Shown: positions 1 to 5,571, counted from the stretch's first letter. The stretch: 5,770 nt of DNA from an uncultured Peptococcaceae bacterium (GCA_958417755.1 CATZDY010000145.1:1-5770); one strand, 5' to 3'. Numbers and translations: made by a program. Notes: generated from the sequence alone by a model not told the origin.

Positions 1-1314
1 TATACTCTCTCCTGTTATTTCCCCTACGGCCTCCCAGGCACACCTTAACTCCAAAGAAGTTAAATCTGGTGTTAACCCATGTTGTAAAGCATCCACAAAA
101 TGCTGTAAATGTTCCTTAGCCTTTTCCATCACAATTTGATGTCTTACATTGCTAACAAGTACATCGTCAGGTTGAGCGAAATCTCCTGATAAAATCATGT
201 TAAAAATCTCTTCCTCCAATGCATCTATACCATCCCTTGTAAGGGCTGATACCATGCTCATGGGAATATTAGATTGTATGTTGATACTTGTTTTTTGTAA
301 ATCAATTTTATTCACAATTAATAATAACTTTTTTTCACCATGCTTATCAATCAATTCTTGTTCTTCCCTGGTTATTCCTTGGGTAGCATCCACCACCAAT
401 AAAATGATATCTGCATCTTCAAGGCAAGATTTTGTTTTTTCCACTCCGATTTTTTCAACAAAATCCAAGGTTTCTCGAATCCCTGCTGTATCCATAAGAC
501 GCAAAGGAATTCCTTTGACTTGATATGTTTCTTCGATCAAATCTCTGGTGGTACCTGCAATTTCCGTTACAATGGCTCGATCCTCCCGCAACAAGGCATT
601 TAATAAAGAAGATTTACCAACATTTGGCTTACCTACAATCACTGCTCGTATGCCTTCCCGAAATACCTTTCCTGTTTTTCCATTTTCGATTAAAATATTT
701 AGCTTTTCTATCAATTCATAGGCTGTTTTACAAATTTCCTCCATTGTACGTTCTTCTATTTCATCCTCAGGAAAATCAATGGCTGCCTCTAATTCTGCTA
801 AAATTCCTAACATTTGCTCAGCAATGCAATGAATTTGTTTAGATAAATTTCCTTTTAATTGATTTACAGCCACTTTTAAAGAAAAATCTGTTTTTGCCCG
901 AATCACATCAATCACTGATTCTGCTTGGGTTAAATCCAATCTGCCATTTAAAAATGCCCGTTTTGTAAATTCACCAGGTTGTGCCAACCTCGCCCCAGAA
1001 TGAAGTACCAATTTTAAGATTTCTCTTATCGAAACAATACCACCATGACAGTTTATTTCCACAATATCCTCTCTAGTATATGAATGTGGCGCCAACATTA
1101 CTGTTAACAACACCTCATCGATCAAAACACCCTCTTGTTTGTTCACTATCTGTCCGTAATAAACCCGATGACTTCCTTGAAACCAATGCTCACCTCTTTG
1201 ACTGACAAATATGCCATTGGCAATGGCCAATGCATTTTCACCACTGATTCTTATAATGCCAATACCACCTTCCCCTAAAGGAGTGGCAATGGCAGCTATG
1301 GTATCAAAAACCAT
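1..1314 (-). CDS. mnmE: tRNA modification GTPase MnmE (3' end cut by window edge)
   Basis: MnmE (TrmE) works with MnmG to install the carboxymethylaminomethyl (or aminomethyl) group on wobble uridine U34 of certain tRNAs, using folate and GTP hydrolysis. The frame is open from ATG at 1314 to base 1, giving 438 codons with no stop. The N-terminal folate-binding domain carries CHGG at residues 89-92 and the conserved PGEFTKRAFLNGRLDLTQAE stretch. The inserted G domain shows G1 GKPNVGKS (228-235), G2 AGTTRD (253-258), G3 DTAG (275-278), G4 NKID (335-338) and G5 SAL (356-358). The last visible residues are GEITGESI. Family members run to about 455 residues and end in a catalytic-cysteine C-[IL]-G-K motif, so roughly 15-20 residues including that Cys lie outside the window. 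AGGAG sits 10 bases before the ATG. The gene lies downstream of a terminator and has its own promoter, so it is probably not co-transcribed with jag. Confidence 0.97.
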   Translation of the reverse strand, partial: MVFDTIAAIATPLGEGGIGIIRISGENALAIANGIFVSQRGEHWFQGSHRVYYGQIVNKQEGVLIDEVLLTVMLAPHSYTREDIVEINCHGGIVSIREILKLVLHSGARLAQPGEFTKRAFLNGRLDLTQAESVIDVIRAKTDFSLKVAVNQLKGNLSKQIHCIAEQMLGILAELEAAIDFPEDEIEERTMEEICKTAYELIEKLNILIENGKTGKVFREGIRAVIVGKPNVGKSSLLNALLREDRAIVTEIAGTTRDLIEETYQVKGIPLRLMDTAGIRETLDFVEKIGVEKTKSCLEDADIILLVVDATQGITREEQELIDKHGEKKLLLIVNKIDLQKTSINIQSNIPMSMVSALTRDGIDALEEEIFNMILSGDFAQPDDVLVSNVRHQIVMEKAKEHLQHFVDALQHGLTPDLTSLELRCAWEAVGEITGESI

Positions 1315-1338
1315 GATGCTCCATCTCCTATCAATAGG

Positions 1339-1347
1339 ATTATAGCA
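1339..1347 (-). promoter_or_regulatory. extended -10 promoter for mnmE
   Basis: Read on the minus strand, the bases are TGCTATAAT, a perfect TATAAT preceded by the TGn extension that lets sigma-A type polymerase work with a poor -35. No good TTGACA match is found 16-18 bases upstream; the region is T-rich. Transcription would start near 1332, giving a leader of about 18 bases. That leader contains CCTAT-TG-ATAGG, a short dyad touching the ribosome binding site. The position between the jag terminator and mnmE supports the call. Function is inferred. Confidence 0.6.
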
Positions 1348-1373
1348 AATGAAATACAAAAACAAAATCCTAT

Positions 1374-1407
1374 AAAAAAACCCAGACGGTTAATAAGCCG
1401 CTGGGTT
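1374..1407 (-). terminator. Rho-independent terminator after jag
   Basis: On the minus strand AACCCAG pairs with CTGGGTT and an inner CGG with CCG, with one bulged T and an 8-base loop. A run of T follows directly. It lies 29 bases past the jag stop codon and so ends the rpmH-rnpA-yidD-yidC-jag transcript before mnmE. The stem and U-tract are seen directly; termination strength is inferred. Confidence 0.88.
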
Positions 1408-1435
1408 CTTTCATCATAAGTCTTTACTGCATCCT

Positions 1436-2056
1436 CTATCGTTTTGGTGCAATAATAATTTTACGATAAGGTTCTTCTCCTTCACTGAAGGTAGAAACAT
1501 CATCTCTACTCTGTAAAGCAGTATGAATAATTCTTCTTTCCAATGAATTCATTGGTTCTAATACGACATTTCTACCTCTTTGACAAGCCTTATCAGCTAA
1601 TTTTATAGCAAGTTTTTGTAATGTTAATTCTCTTTTTTTCCTATATCCCTCTATATCTAAAAATACCTTCTTTTTGGCAATTTGATTTTTATTGACAGAT
1701 AAACTTACTAAATACTGCAGAGCATCCAAAGTATCTCCTCTGCGACCAATCAAAACTCCGAGATCTGTACCTTCTACATTGATATTGACATGATCTTCAT
1801 TTTCCAAAACAACAACTTTGGCATCAATTTTCATGGCTACCAATATATTTTCCAATAATTCTTTGGCCCGTCTGGACACACTATCCTTTATACGAATCCG
1901 TACTTTGGCTGGCTTGGCCCCCAGCAGACCAAAAAGCCCTTTTGATGGTTCTTCCAAAATATCTATCACTGCTTCTTCTGCTGTTATCCCCAACTCATCA
2001 AGCGCCTGATTGACAGCCTCTTGCACTGTTTTAGCTGTTTTTTCTATTGTTTGCAC
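1436..2056 (-). CDS. jag: KH/R3H RNA-binding protein Jag (KhpB)
   Basis: A cytoplasmic RNA-binding protein of 206 aa, named Jag or KhpB (also EloR in streptococci), usually encoded beside yidC. In other Bacillota it pairs with KhpA and affects cell elongation and sRNA/mRNA levels. Domains in order: Jag-N (about 1-50, with the typical KGLFGLLG at 39-46), a KH domain with GRRG at 104-107 (IGRRGDTLDALQYL), and a C-terminal R3H domain with R174-xxx-H178 and EGEEPYR at 192-198. The start is GTG: an in-frame TAA lies three codons upstream, so no longer form exists. AAGGAGG is 12 bases before the GTG, a slightly long gap. The first 26 bases overlap the end of yidC, which suggests translational coupling. 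A terminator follows the stop. Confidence 0.95.
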   Translation of the reverse strand: MQTIEKTAKTVQEAVNQALDELGITAEEAVIDILEEPSKGLFGLLGAKPAKVRIRIKDSVSRRAKELLENILVAMKIDAKVVVLENEDHVNINVEGTDLGVLIGRRGDTLDALQYLVSLSVNKNQIAKKKVFLDIEGYRKKRELTLQKLAIKLADKACQRGRNVVLEPMNSLERRIIHTALQSRDDVSTFSEGEEPYRKIIIAPKR

Positions 2057-2726
2057 CTTTCGTTAGCGCCTCCTTCATAGCTAGGGTTTGTTTATTCACA
2101 AAATATTGCTGTAGCATGCCCATTAAATTAAAAACTATCCAATAGATTCCAAGACCAGCAGGTACTGTTGTGGTAATCCAGGCAATAAAAATAGGCATTG
2201 TAATTAACATAATTTTTTGGGTGGGATCTTGCATATTGGATACCATTTTTGATTGCGCAAAAGTACTTAACCCAGCTAGGATTGGTATAATGTAAAAGGG
2301 ATCCCCAGCTTTACTAAGACTTTCAATCCATAAAAAACCTGCATGATTGGGATCTGGATACTGAAAATGTAGCAAAGCACGGTAAAGAGCAATTAAAATC
2401 GGCATTTGGATCAATAAAGGCAAACAACCAGCCAACGGATTGACATTGTATTTCTGGTATAATTCCATCATTTTTTGTTGCATTTTTTGGGGATCTTTTT
2501 CTTTATATTTATTTTGTATCTCTTTAATTAAAGGAGCAATTTGTTGCATCATTGTCATTGATTTCATTTGTTTTAAAGTCAATGGATATAAAATAATTTT
2601 AATAATAATGGTAAGCAAAATAATTGCCCATCCATAACTATCCAAACCTATAGATGATGCAAATTGATGCAACATTTCCAAAACCCAGGCTATACCATCT
2701 ACCAATGACTGCCAGATTTCACCCAA
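2031..2726 (-). CDS. yidC: membrane protein insertase YidC (Oxa1 family)
   Basis: A polytopic inner-membrane insertase of 231 aa that helps proteins enter and fold in the membrane, alone or with SecYEG. About five membrane segments are visible: near 31-50, 98-120, 144-158, 171-188 and 190-208. The cytoplasmic coiled-coil hairpin (about 54-92, rich in Met, Gln and Lys) and the signature NPLAGCLPLLIQMPILIALY (96-115) are typical of the family. There is no lipobox Cys or clear cleavable signal peptide, unlike B. subtilis SpoIIIJ. This short form seems common in Clostridia. The groove residue that is usually Arg in segment 1 is Lys43 here. The start is TTG: AAGGGGG lies 7 bases upstream and no ATG fits. 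It begins 23 bases after yidD and overlaps jag by 26 bases. Confidence 0.96.
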   Translation of the reverse strand: MGEIWQSLVDGIAWVLEMLHQFASSIGLDSYGWAIILLTIIIKIILYPLTLKQMKSMTMMQQIAPLIKEIQNKYKEKDPQKMQQKMMELYQKYNVNPLAGCLPLLIQMPILIALYRALLHFQYPDPNHAGFLWIESLSKAGDPFYIIPILAGLSTFAQSKMVSNMQDPTQKIMLITMPIFIAWITTTVPAGLGIYWIVFNLMGMLQQYFVNKQTLAMKEALTKGANNRKNS

Positions 2727-2749
2727 ATAAATTCCCCCTTTGCTCCAAT

Positions 2750-2974
2750 TTATCGGACAGGATCATATCCTCCCGGATGAAAAGGATGACATTTTAACAA
2801 TCGTATCAGTGCTTTCACCATGCCTTTACAGAATCCATATTTTTGTAATGAATCAATGGCATATTGTGAACAGGTAGGATAAAAACGACAAACAGGAGGC
2901 TTAAGAGGTGAAATATATTTTTTATATAATATCAATCCCTTGATCATGATTTTAGCAAAAAAATTTCGTTTCAT
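2750..2974 (-). CDS. yidD: membrane protein insertion efficiency factor YidD
   Basis: A small (74 aa) YidD-family protein, thought to sit at the inner face of the membrane through an N-terminal amphipathic helix and to help YidC-dependent insertion. The family marks are clear: ISPLKPPVCRFYPTCSQYA (21-39) and HPFHPGGYDPV (63-73), with the three conserved cysteines at 29, 35 and 62. The basic N-terminus (MKRNFFAKIMIKGLILYKKY) fits the membrane-binding helix. The ATG overlaps the rnpA stop in an ATGA arrangement, so it is very likely translated by re-initiation. yidC follows after 23 bases. Length matches the family. Confidence 0.96.
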   Translation of the reverse strand: MKRNFFAKIMIKGLILYKKYISPLKPPVCRFYPTCSQYAIDSLQKYGFCKGMVKALIRLLKCHPFHPGGYDPVR

Positions 2975-3303
2975 TGTTTAAAAGCCCTCTCCGTAAGCTT
3001 AAACAAATCCTCTTCAATTTGTTTAAAATTTCTTTTCATAAATCCCTTACGCGGAATTAATATGTAATCATATCCTTCCAAAAACCAATGCTGATTTAAC
3101 CTGCATACTTCTTTTAGTACTCTTTTTACACGATTACGCACCACAGCTTTGCCAACTTTTTTCCCTACTGAAAAACCAAATCTTTTTTCTTGATAAATAT
3201 TTGGGAAATAATATAAAACCAGTGAATAACCCACCACTGATTTACCTTTATCATACACCTTTTTAAAATCAGCATTTTTTTTTATGGTACACAAAATAGC
3301 CAT
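2971..3303 (-). CDS. rnpA: ribonuclease P protein component
   Basis: The 110-aa basic protein subunit of RNase P, which with the rnpB RNA removes the 5' leader from precursor tRNAs. The sequence shows the substrate-binding cleft start (ADFKKVYDKGKS, 11-22) and the family signature FGFSVGKKVGKAVVRNRVKR (42-61) containing the RNR box at 56-58. The ATG is preceded by AAAGGTG at 5 bases. The gene lies 104 bases after rpmH, with a hairpin between the two, and overlaps yidD by 4 bases. The rnpB RNA is not in this window. Confidence 0.96.
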   Translation of the reverse strand: MAILCTIKKNADFKKVYDKGKSVVGYSLVLYYFPNIYQEKRFGFSVGKKVGKAVVRNRVKRVLKEVCRLNQHWFLEGYDYILIPRKGFMKRNFKQIEEDLFKLTERAFKQ

Positions 3304-3386
3304 TCATACACCTTTATAATACCATATATTTGAATAAATGGTATATATAGATTAACCAACTTTTTTCTTTCTTATACGAATGATGA

Positions 3387-3409
3387 AAGGCCACTTTTCC
3401 AGCGGCCTT
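3387..3409 (-). promoter_or_regulatory. hairpin at the rpmH stop, possible partial terminator or processing site
   Basis: On the minus strand AAGGCCGCT and AGTGGCCTT form a 9-bp stem (one G-T pair) around the loop GGAAA, starting inside the rpmH stop codon. Only TT-CATCATT follows, so the U-tract is poor and a full terminator is unlikely. A stable hairpin here could lower rnpA expression relative to rpmH or protect the rpmH mRNA end. Ribosomal protein is needed in much greater amount than the RNase P subunit. The structure is seen; the role is inferred. Confidence 0.5.
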
Positions 3410-3542
3410 AAGCAGTTAAGACTTTTCTTCCTTTTAGCCTCCGACGTTTGATTACATTTCTACCATCTTTCGTAGACATTCTTTTTAAAAACCCATGTAC
3501 CCTTTTATGTTTTCTATTTTTAGGTTGATATGTTCTTTTCAT
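3408..3542 (-). CDS. rpmH: 50S ribosomal protein L34
   Basis: A 44-aa, strongly basic protein of the large ribosomal subunit. It starts MKRTYQPKNRKHKRVHGFLK and ends GRKVLTA, the full-length L34 pattern with its conserved TYQP, HGF and RMST-KDGR-V-RRR-KGRK elements. AGGAGGTG lies 6 bases before the ATG, the best ribosome binding site in the window, as expected for a ribosomal protein. It is the first gene of the leftward operon and next to the origin, its usual place in bacteria. A promoter lies 61 bases upstream and a hairpin overlaps its stop codon. Confidence 0.98.
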   Translation of the reverse strand: MKRTYQPKNRKHKRVHGFLKRMSTKDGRNVIKRRRLKGRKVLTA

Positions 3543-3602
3543 TTTTTACACCTCCTAATCCTGAATCATTTTCCCCATTCAAATGGCAAAACATTTCATG
3601 TT

Positions 3603-3632
3603 ATTATATATGAATGATTGCTTAGGAGTCAA
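3603..3632 (-). promoter_or_regulatory. sigma-A type promoter for the rpmH operon
   Basis: Read on the minus strand, TTGACT (-35) and a perfect TATAAT (-10) are separated by 18 bases. Transcription would start near 3596, giving a leader of about 54 bases before the rpmH ATG. This is the best promoter match in the window, which fits a ribosomal protein operon. The -35 lies within a longer dyad (3621-3656). The match is seen; activity is inferred. Confidence 0.78.
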
Positions 3633-3656
3633 GAACTCCCAGTGACTTTGCCTAAG
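3621..3656. repeat. imperfect inverted repeat over the rpmH -35
   Basis: Outer arms CTTAGG (3621-3626) and CCTAAG (3651-3656) enclose inner arms AGTCA (3627-3631) and TGACT (3643-3647), with three unpaired bases on one side. A competing small hairpin GGAGT-CAAGA-ACTCC occupies 3625-3639. Because the left arm covers the rpmH -35, a protein bound to the dyad could control that promoter. No known operator was recognised. Confidence 0.5.
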
Positions 3657-3767
3657 TCCTACTTTAGAAAAAATATATTATGAAAGAAGCATTGTTTTAA
3701 ATCGTTTCAATTCAATTTTTAGTTGTAAGAAATATTCAACTCAATATATTCAAATGAATCCCCAGTC

Positions 3768-3776
3768 TGTGGATTT
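3768..3776 (-). promoter_or_regulatory. degenerate DnaA box
   Basis: The plus strand reads TGTGGATTT, two bases off the reverse form TGTGGATAA of the DnaA consensus TTATCCACA. It lies 104 bases before the perfect box, inside the origin region. Two mismatches are near the limit of what may bind DnaA, so it counts only as a supporting site. Confidence 0.35.
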
Positions 3777-3832
3777 TTTGTTTATTCCAAAGTGTAATCA
3801 TATCTTGATTATATAAGAAAGCTGATTCTTGG

Positions 3833-3861
3833 TTGATAATCCATAGAATTTTTGTTATCAT
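3833..3861 (+). promoter_or_regulatory. probable dnaA promoter
   Basis: TTGATA and TATCAT, each five of six to the sigma-A consensus, are 17 bases apart. Transcription would start near 3868, giving a leader of about 160 bases. That leader begins just before the perfect DnaA box (3880-3888) and contains the terminator-like hairpin at 3936-3964. No better promoter match was found between here and dnaA. Confidence 0.55.
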
Positions 3862-3879
3862 AAATGGAAATTAAACTAT

Positions 3880-3888
3880 TTATCCACA
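3880..3888 (+). promoter_or_regulatory. consensus DnaA box
   Basis: The bases are TTATCCACA, a perfect match to the high-affinity DnaA binding site. It lies upstream of dnaA and about 12 bases after the predicted start of its transcript, so it can serve both origin architecture and autorepression of dnaA. It is followed by an A+T-rich tract interrupted by CCCCC (3896-3900). Confidence 0.85.
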
Positions 3889-3935
3889 ATATTTTCCCCC
3901 TTTTATGAATATTTATATACATAATATTTTTTCAT

Positions 3936-3964
3936 AAGGTCTCCCATATTATGGAGACTTTTTT
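3936..3964 (+). terminator. terminator-like hairpin in the dnaA leader (candidate attenuator)
   Basis: On the plus strand AAGGTCTCC pairs with GGAGACTTT over 9 bp (one G-T pair) around the loop CATATTAT, and six T follow from the C at 3958. This has the form of a Rho-independent terminator. No plus-strand gene lies upstream to be terminated; dnaA begins 62 bases later. It could therefore attenuate the dnaA transcript or stop stray transcripts crossing the origin. Minus-strand use is unlikely because no T run follows on that side. Confidence 0.65.
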
Positions 3965-4026
3965 ACAGATTCTCGAAAAAGCAAAACGCATATTTTTATC
4001 TTGAAAACCACTGGGGGCTTTTGTTC

Positions 4027-5361
4027 ATGAACGATACCGAGGTATCTATTACCTGGGAAAAAATCATTTCAATATTACAAAAAAAAATAAGCAATCCATC
4101 TTTAGAAACATGGTTGCAATTGATGCTGCCTGTTGATATTGTTGATAACATTTTTTACATCCAAGTTCCCGAAAGTTTTTCCAAAGAATGGTTGGCAGAA
4201 CGATATCAACCAATCATTCGCTCCACATTGAATGATATTACAGAAAAAGATTTGGATGTAAAATTCATTTTAAAAGATGAAATACCCCAGGCACTTCAAT
4301 CCAGCACAAAGAAAAATAAAAGTGACCAAAATGAATCATTTGTTAATTTAAATCCTAAATATTCCTTTGATTCATTTGTGGTTGGTGATAGCAACCGTTT
4401 TGCCTATGCTGCTTCATTGGCAGTGGCTGATTCACCTGCTAAAACATACAATCCCTTTTTTATGTACGGGGGTGTTGGTTTGGGCAAAACGCATTTAATG
4501 CATGCCATTGCCCAACATATAAAAAATAAAAATAAAAAACTAAAAATAGCCTATGTTACCTCCGAAAAATTTACCAATGATTTGATTAACTCTATACGAG
4601 ATAAAAAACAAGAAGAATTTAGAAATAAATATCGGAATATGGATATTCTTTTGATTGATGATATCCAATTTGTGGCTGGTAAAGAATCAACCCAGGAAGA
4701 ATTTTTCCACACATTTAACACTTTGTACGAAGCCAACAAACAGATCATTATATCCAGTGATCGTCCTCCAAAAGAAATACCAACTTTAGAGGATCGTTTG
4801 CGTTCTAGATTTGAATGGGGATTGATTACGGATATTCAACCTCCTGATTTGGAAACAAGAATCGCTATTTTAAGAAAAAAAGTACAGTTGGAAAATATGA
4901 CGATTTCTGATGATATTCTATATTTTATAGCTGACAGGATACAATCCAACATTAGAGAATTAGAGGGAGCACTCATTCGTTTAGCAGCCTTTTCTTCATT
5001 AAATGGTTGTGAAACAAATTTAACAATGGCATCAGAAGTTCTTAAAAATTTATTGCCCCCCAAACAAACAAAACAAATTAATATTCAATTGATTCATCAA
5101 GTAGTATCCGAATTTTTTCATGTAAAAATGGAAGACTTAAAATCAAAAAGAAGAACAAGAAACATAGCTTTTCCCAGACAAATTGCAATGTATTTAACCC
5201 GGGAAATGACTGATTTATCTTTGCCCAAAATAGGAGAATATTTTGGTGGACGAGATCACACTACAGTGATTCATGCATGTGAACGGGTACAGTCAGAATT
5301 GCAAGCAGATGAAACCCTACAGAACAATATAAACAAAATCATTAACATGATTAAAAATTGA
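4027..5361 (+). CDS. dnaA: chromosomal replication initiator protein DnaA
   Basis: DnaA is the AAA+ ATPase that binds DnaA boxes at oriC, forms a filament on the DNA, opens the duplex and recruits the replicative helicase. The 444-aa product is full length. Domain I covers about 1-85 (SLETWLQLMLP; KEWLAERY) and a short linker rich in Lys, Ser and Asn is domain II. The AAA+ domain starts at NLNPKYSFDSFVVG, with Walker A GGVGLGKT (148-155), Walker B LLIDD (Asp 211-212), sensor 1 around IISSDRPP and the Arg-finger segment RLRSRFEWG. The C-terminal DNA-binding domain carries GRDHTTVIHA (408-417), the DnaA-box reading motif. ATG 4027 was chosen because GGGGG (4013-4017) lies 9 bases before it; an in-frame TTG at 4021 would leave only 3 bases. 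A DnaA box in the leader suggests autoregulation. dnaN follows after 210 bases. Confidence 0.98.
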   Translation: MNDTEVSITWEKIISILQKKISNPSLETWLQLMLPVDIVDNIFYIQVPESFSKEWLAERYQPIIRSTLNDITEKDLDVKFILKDEIPQALQSSTKKNKSDQNESFVNLNPKYSFDSFVVGDSNRFAYAASLAVADSPAKTYNPFFMYGGVGLGKTHLMHAIAQHIKNKNKKLKIAYVTSEKFTNDLINSIRDKKQEEFRNKYRNMDILLIDDIQFVAGKESTQEEFFHTFNTLYEANKQIIISSDRPPKEIPTLEDRLRSRFEWGLITDIQPPDLETRIAILRKKVQLENMTISDDILYFIADRIQSNIRELEGALIRLAAFSSLNGCETNLTMASEVLKNLLPPKQTKQINIQLIHQVVSEFFHVKMEDLKSKRRTRNIAFPRQIAMYLTREMTDLSLPKIGEYFGGRDHTTVIHACERVQSELQADETLQNNINKIINMIKN

Positions 5362-5395
5362 TTTGTTTATATTGTGGGCAACTGGTAAGGATAGC

Positions 5396-5421
5396 AAAAA
5401 AAGAGAAAATATTTTCTTTTT
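5396..5421. repeat. A+T-rich palindrome after dnaA
   Basis: The core AGAAAAT-ATTTTCT (5404-5417) is a perfect palindrome that extends on both sides to an A run and a T run, with one G-T pair. It could form a weak bidirectional terminator stem or simply be easily melted DNA. With almost no G-C pairs, efficient termination is doubtful. Confidence 0.35.
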
Positions 5422-5486
5422 ATAAACAGGATGATAAACATTTTTTTAGAAGGTTTAAAGTAGCGCCATGACTTTCTTGGAAGCTG

Positions 5487-5495
5487 TTATCAACA
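5487..5495 (+). promoter_or_regulatory. near-consensus DnaA box next to the unwinding tract
   Basis: The bases are TTATCAACA, one mismatch from TTATCCACA. Eleven bases containing a degenerate TTCACACA separate it from the CCTACTA tract, which resembles the box-box-trio spacing of the B. subtilis unwinding system as I recall it. It probably loads the DnaA filament that extends into the trio tract. Confidence 0.65.
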
Positions 5496-5506
5496 AATTC
5501 ACACAT

Positions 5507-5528
5507 CCTACTACTACGACTAAGAATA
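5507..5528 (+). promoter_or_regulatory. DnaA-trio tract of the origin unwinding element
   Basis: The plus strand reads CCTACTACTACGACTA then AGAATA. In the 3'-to-5' direction the opposite strand reads GAT GAT GAT GCT GAT, matching the DnaA-trio repeat (3'-[G/A]A[T/A]-5') that DnaA binds as single strand to open the duplex. It follows a DnaA box and a short C pair and leads into A+T-rich DNA (5521-5556), the expected order. Only the fourth unit (GCT) departs from the pattern. Confidence 0.7.
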
Positions 5529-5571
5529 AAAGATCAATAAACTATAATAATATTGATGATGGTGTAAAACG

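Larger units (their letters stand above)
3543..4026. other. rpmH-dnaA intergenic region, upstream part of oriC
   Basis: This is 484 bases with no credible gene. It separates the divergent rpmH and dnaA genes and is A+T-rich. It holds the rpmH promoter, a dyad over its -35, one perfect and one degenerate DnaA box, the probable dnaA promoter, an A+T-rich tract after the perfect box and a terminator-like hairpin before dnaA. In many Bacillota the origin is bipartite, with DnaA-box clusters on both sides of dnaA; this region matches the upstream half, though with few boxes. I see nothing further in 3660-3760 apart from A+T-rich DNA. Confidence 0.75.
5362..5571. other. dnaA-dnaN spacer, probable oriC unwinding region
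   Basis: This is 210 bases without a gene. In order it holds a weak DnaA-box-like site on the minus strand (5373-5381, two mismatches), an A+T-only palindrome (5396-5421), a near-consensus DnaA box (5487-5495), a trinucleotide CTA tract (5507-5528) and A+T-rich DNA up to the dnaN ribosome binding site. This layout matches the unwinding half of bipartite Bacillota origins, which lies between dnaA and dnaN in B. subtilis. The assignment as the melting site is inferred from order and motifs. Confidence 0.72.

Noticed and set aside
197..842. Two plus-strand open frames of 105-108 codons in a row
   Set aside because: They are antisense to mnmE, whose frame is intact with all G motifs. Their products are low in complexity and match no family I know.
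1818..2637. Short plus-strand frames inside jag and yidC
   Set aside because: They are shadows opposite well-supported genes with conserved domains, and lack ribosome binding sites.
3305..3320. TGGTATTAT on the minus strand as an internal promoter for rnpA
   Set aside because: The start site would fall in or next to the ribosome binding site, and no -35 is present.
3970..3980. TCTCGAA as a Spo0A box at the origin
   Set aside because: One base differs from TGTCGAA, it stands alone and it is not near a DnaA box, so chance is enough to explain it.
3896..4017. CCCCC (3896-3900) pairing with the dnaA ribosome binding site GGGGG (4013-4017)
   Set aside because: The pairing stops at five bases with no flanking support across more than 110 bases, too weak to propose control of translation.
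4021..4026. TTG at 4021 as the dnaA start, adding two residues
   Set aside because: It would be only 3 bases from GGGGG, while ATG 4027 has normal spacing and a better codon.
4551..5063. Minus-strand frames of 65-75 codons inside dnaA
   Set aside because: They are antisense to the AAA+ domain of DnaA and show no family features.
5543..5548. TATAAT before dnaN as its promoter
   Set aside because: No -35 or TGn extension accompanies it, and such a match is expected by chance in the A+T-rich unwinding DNA.
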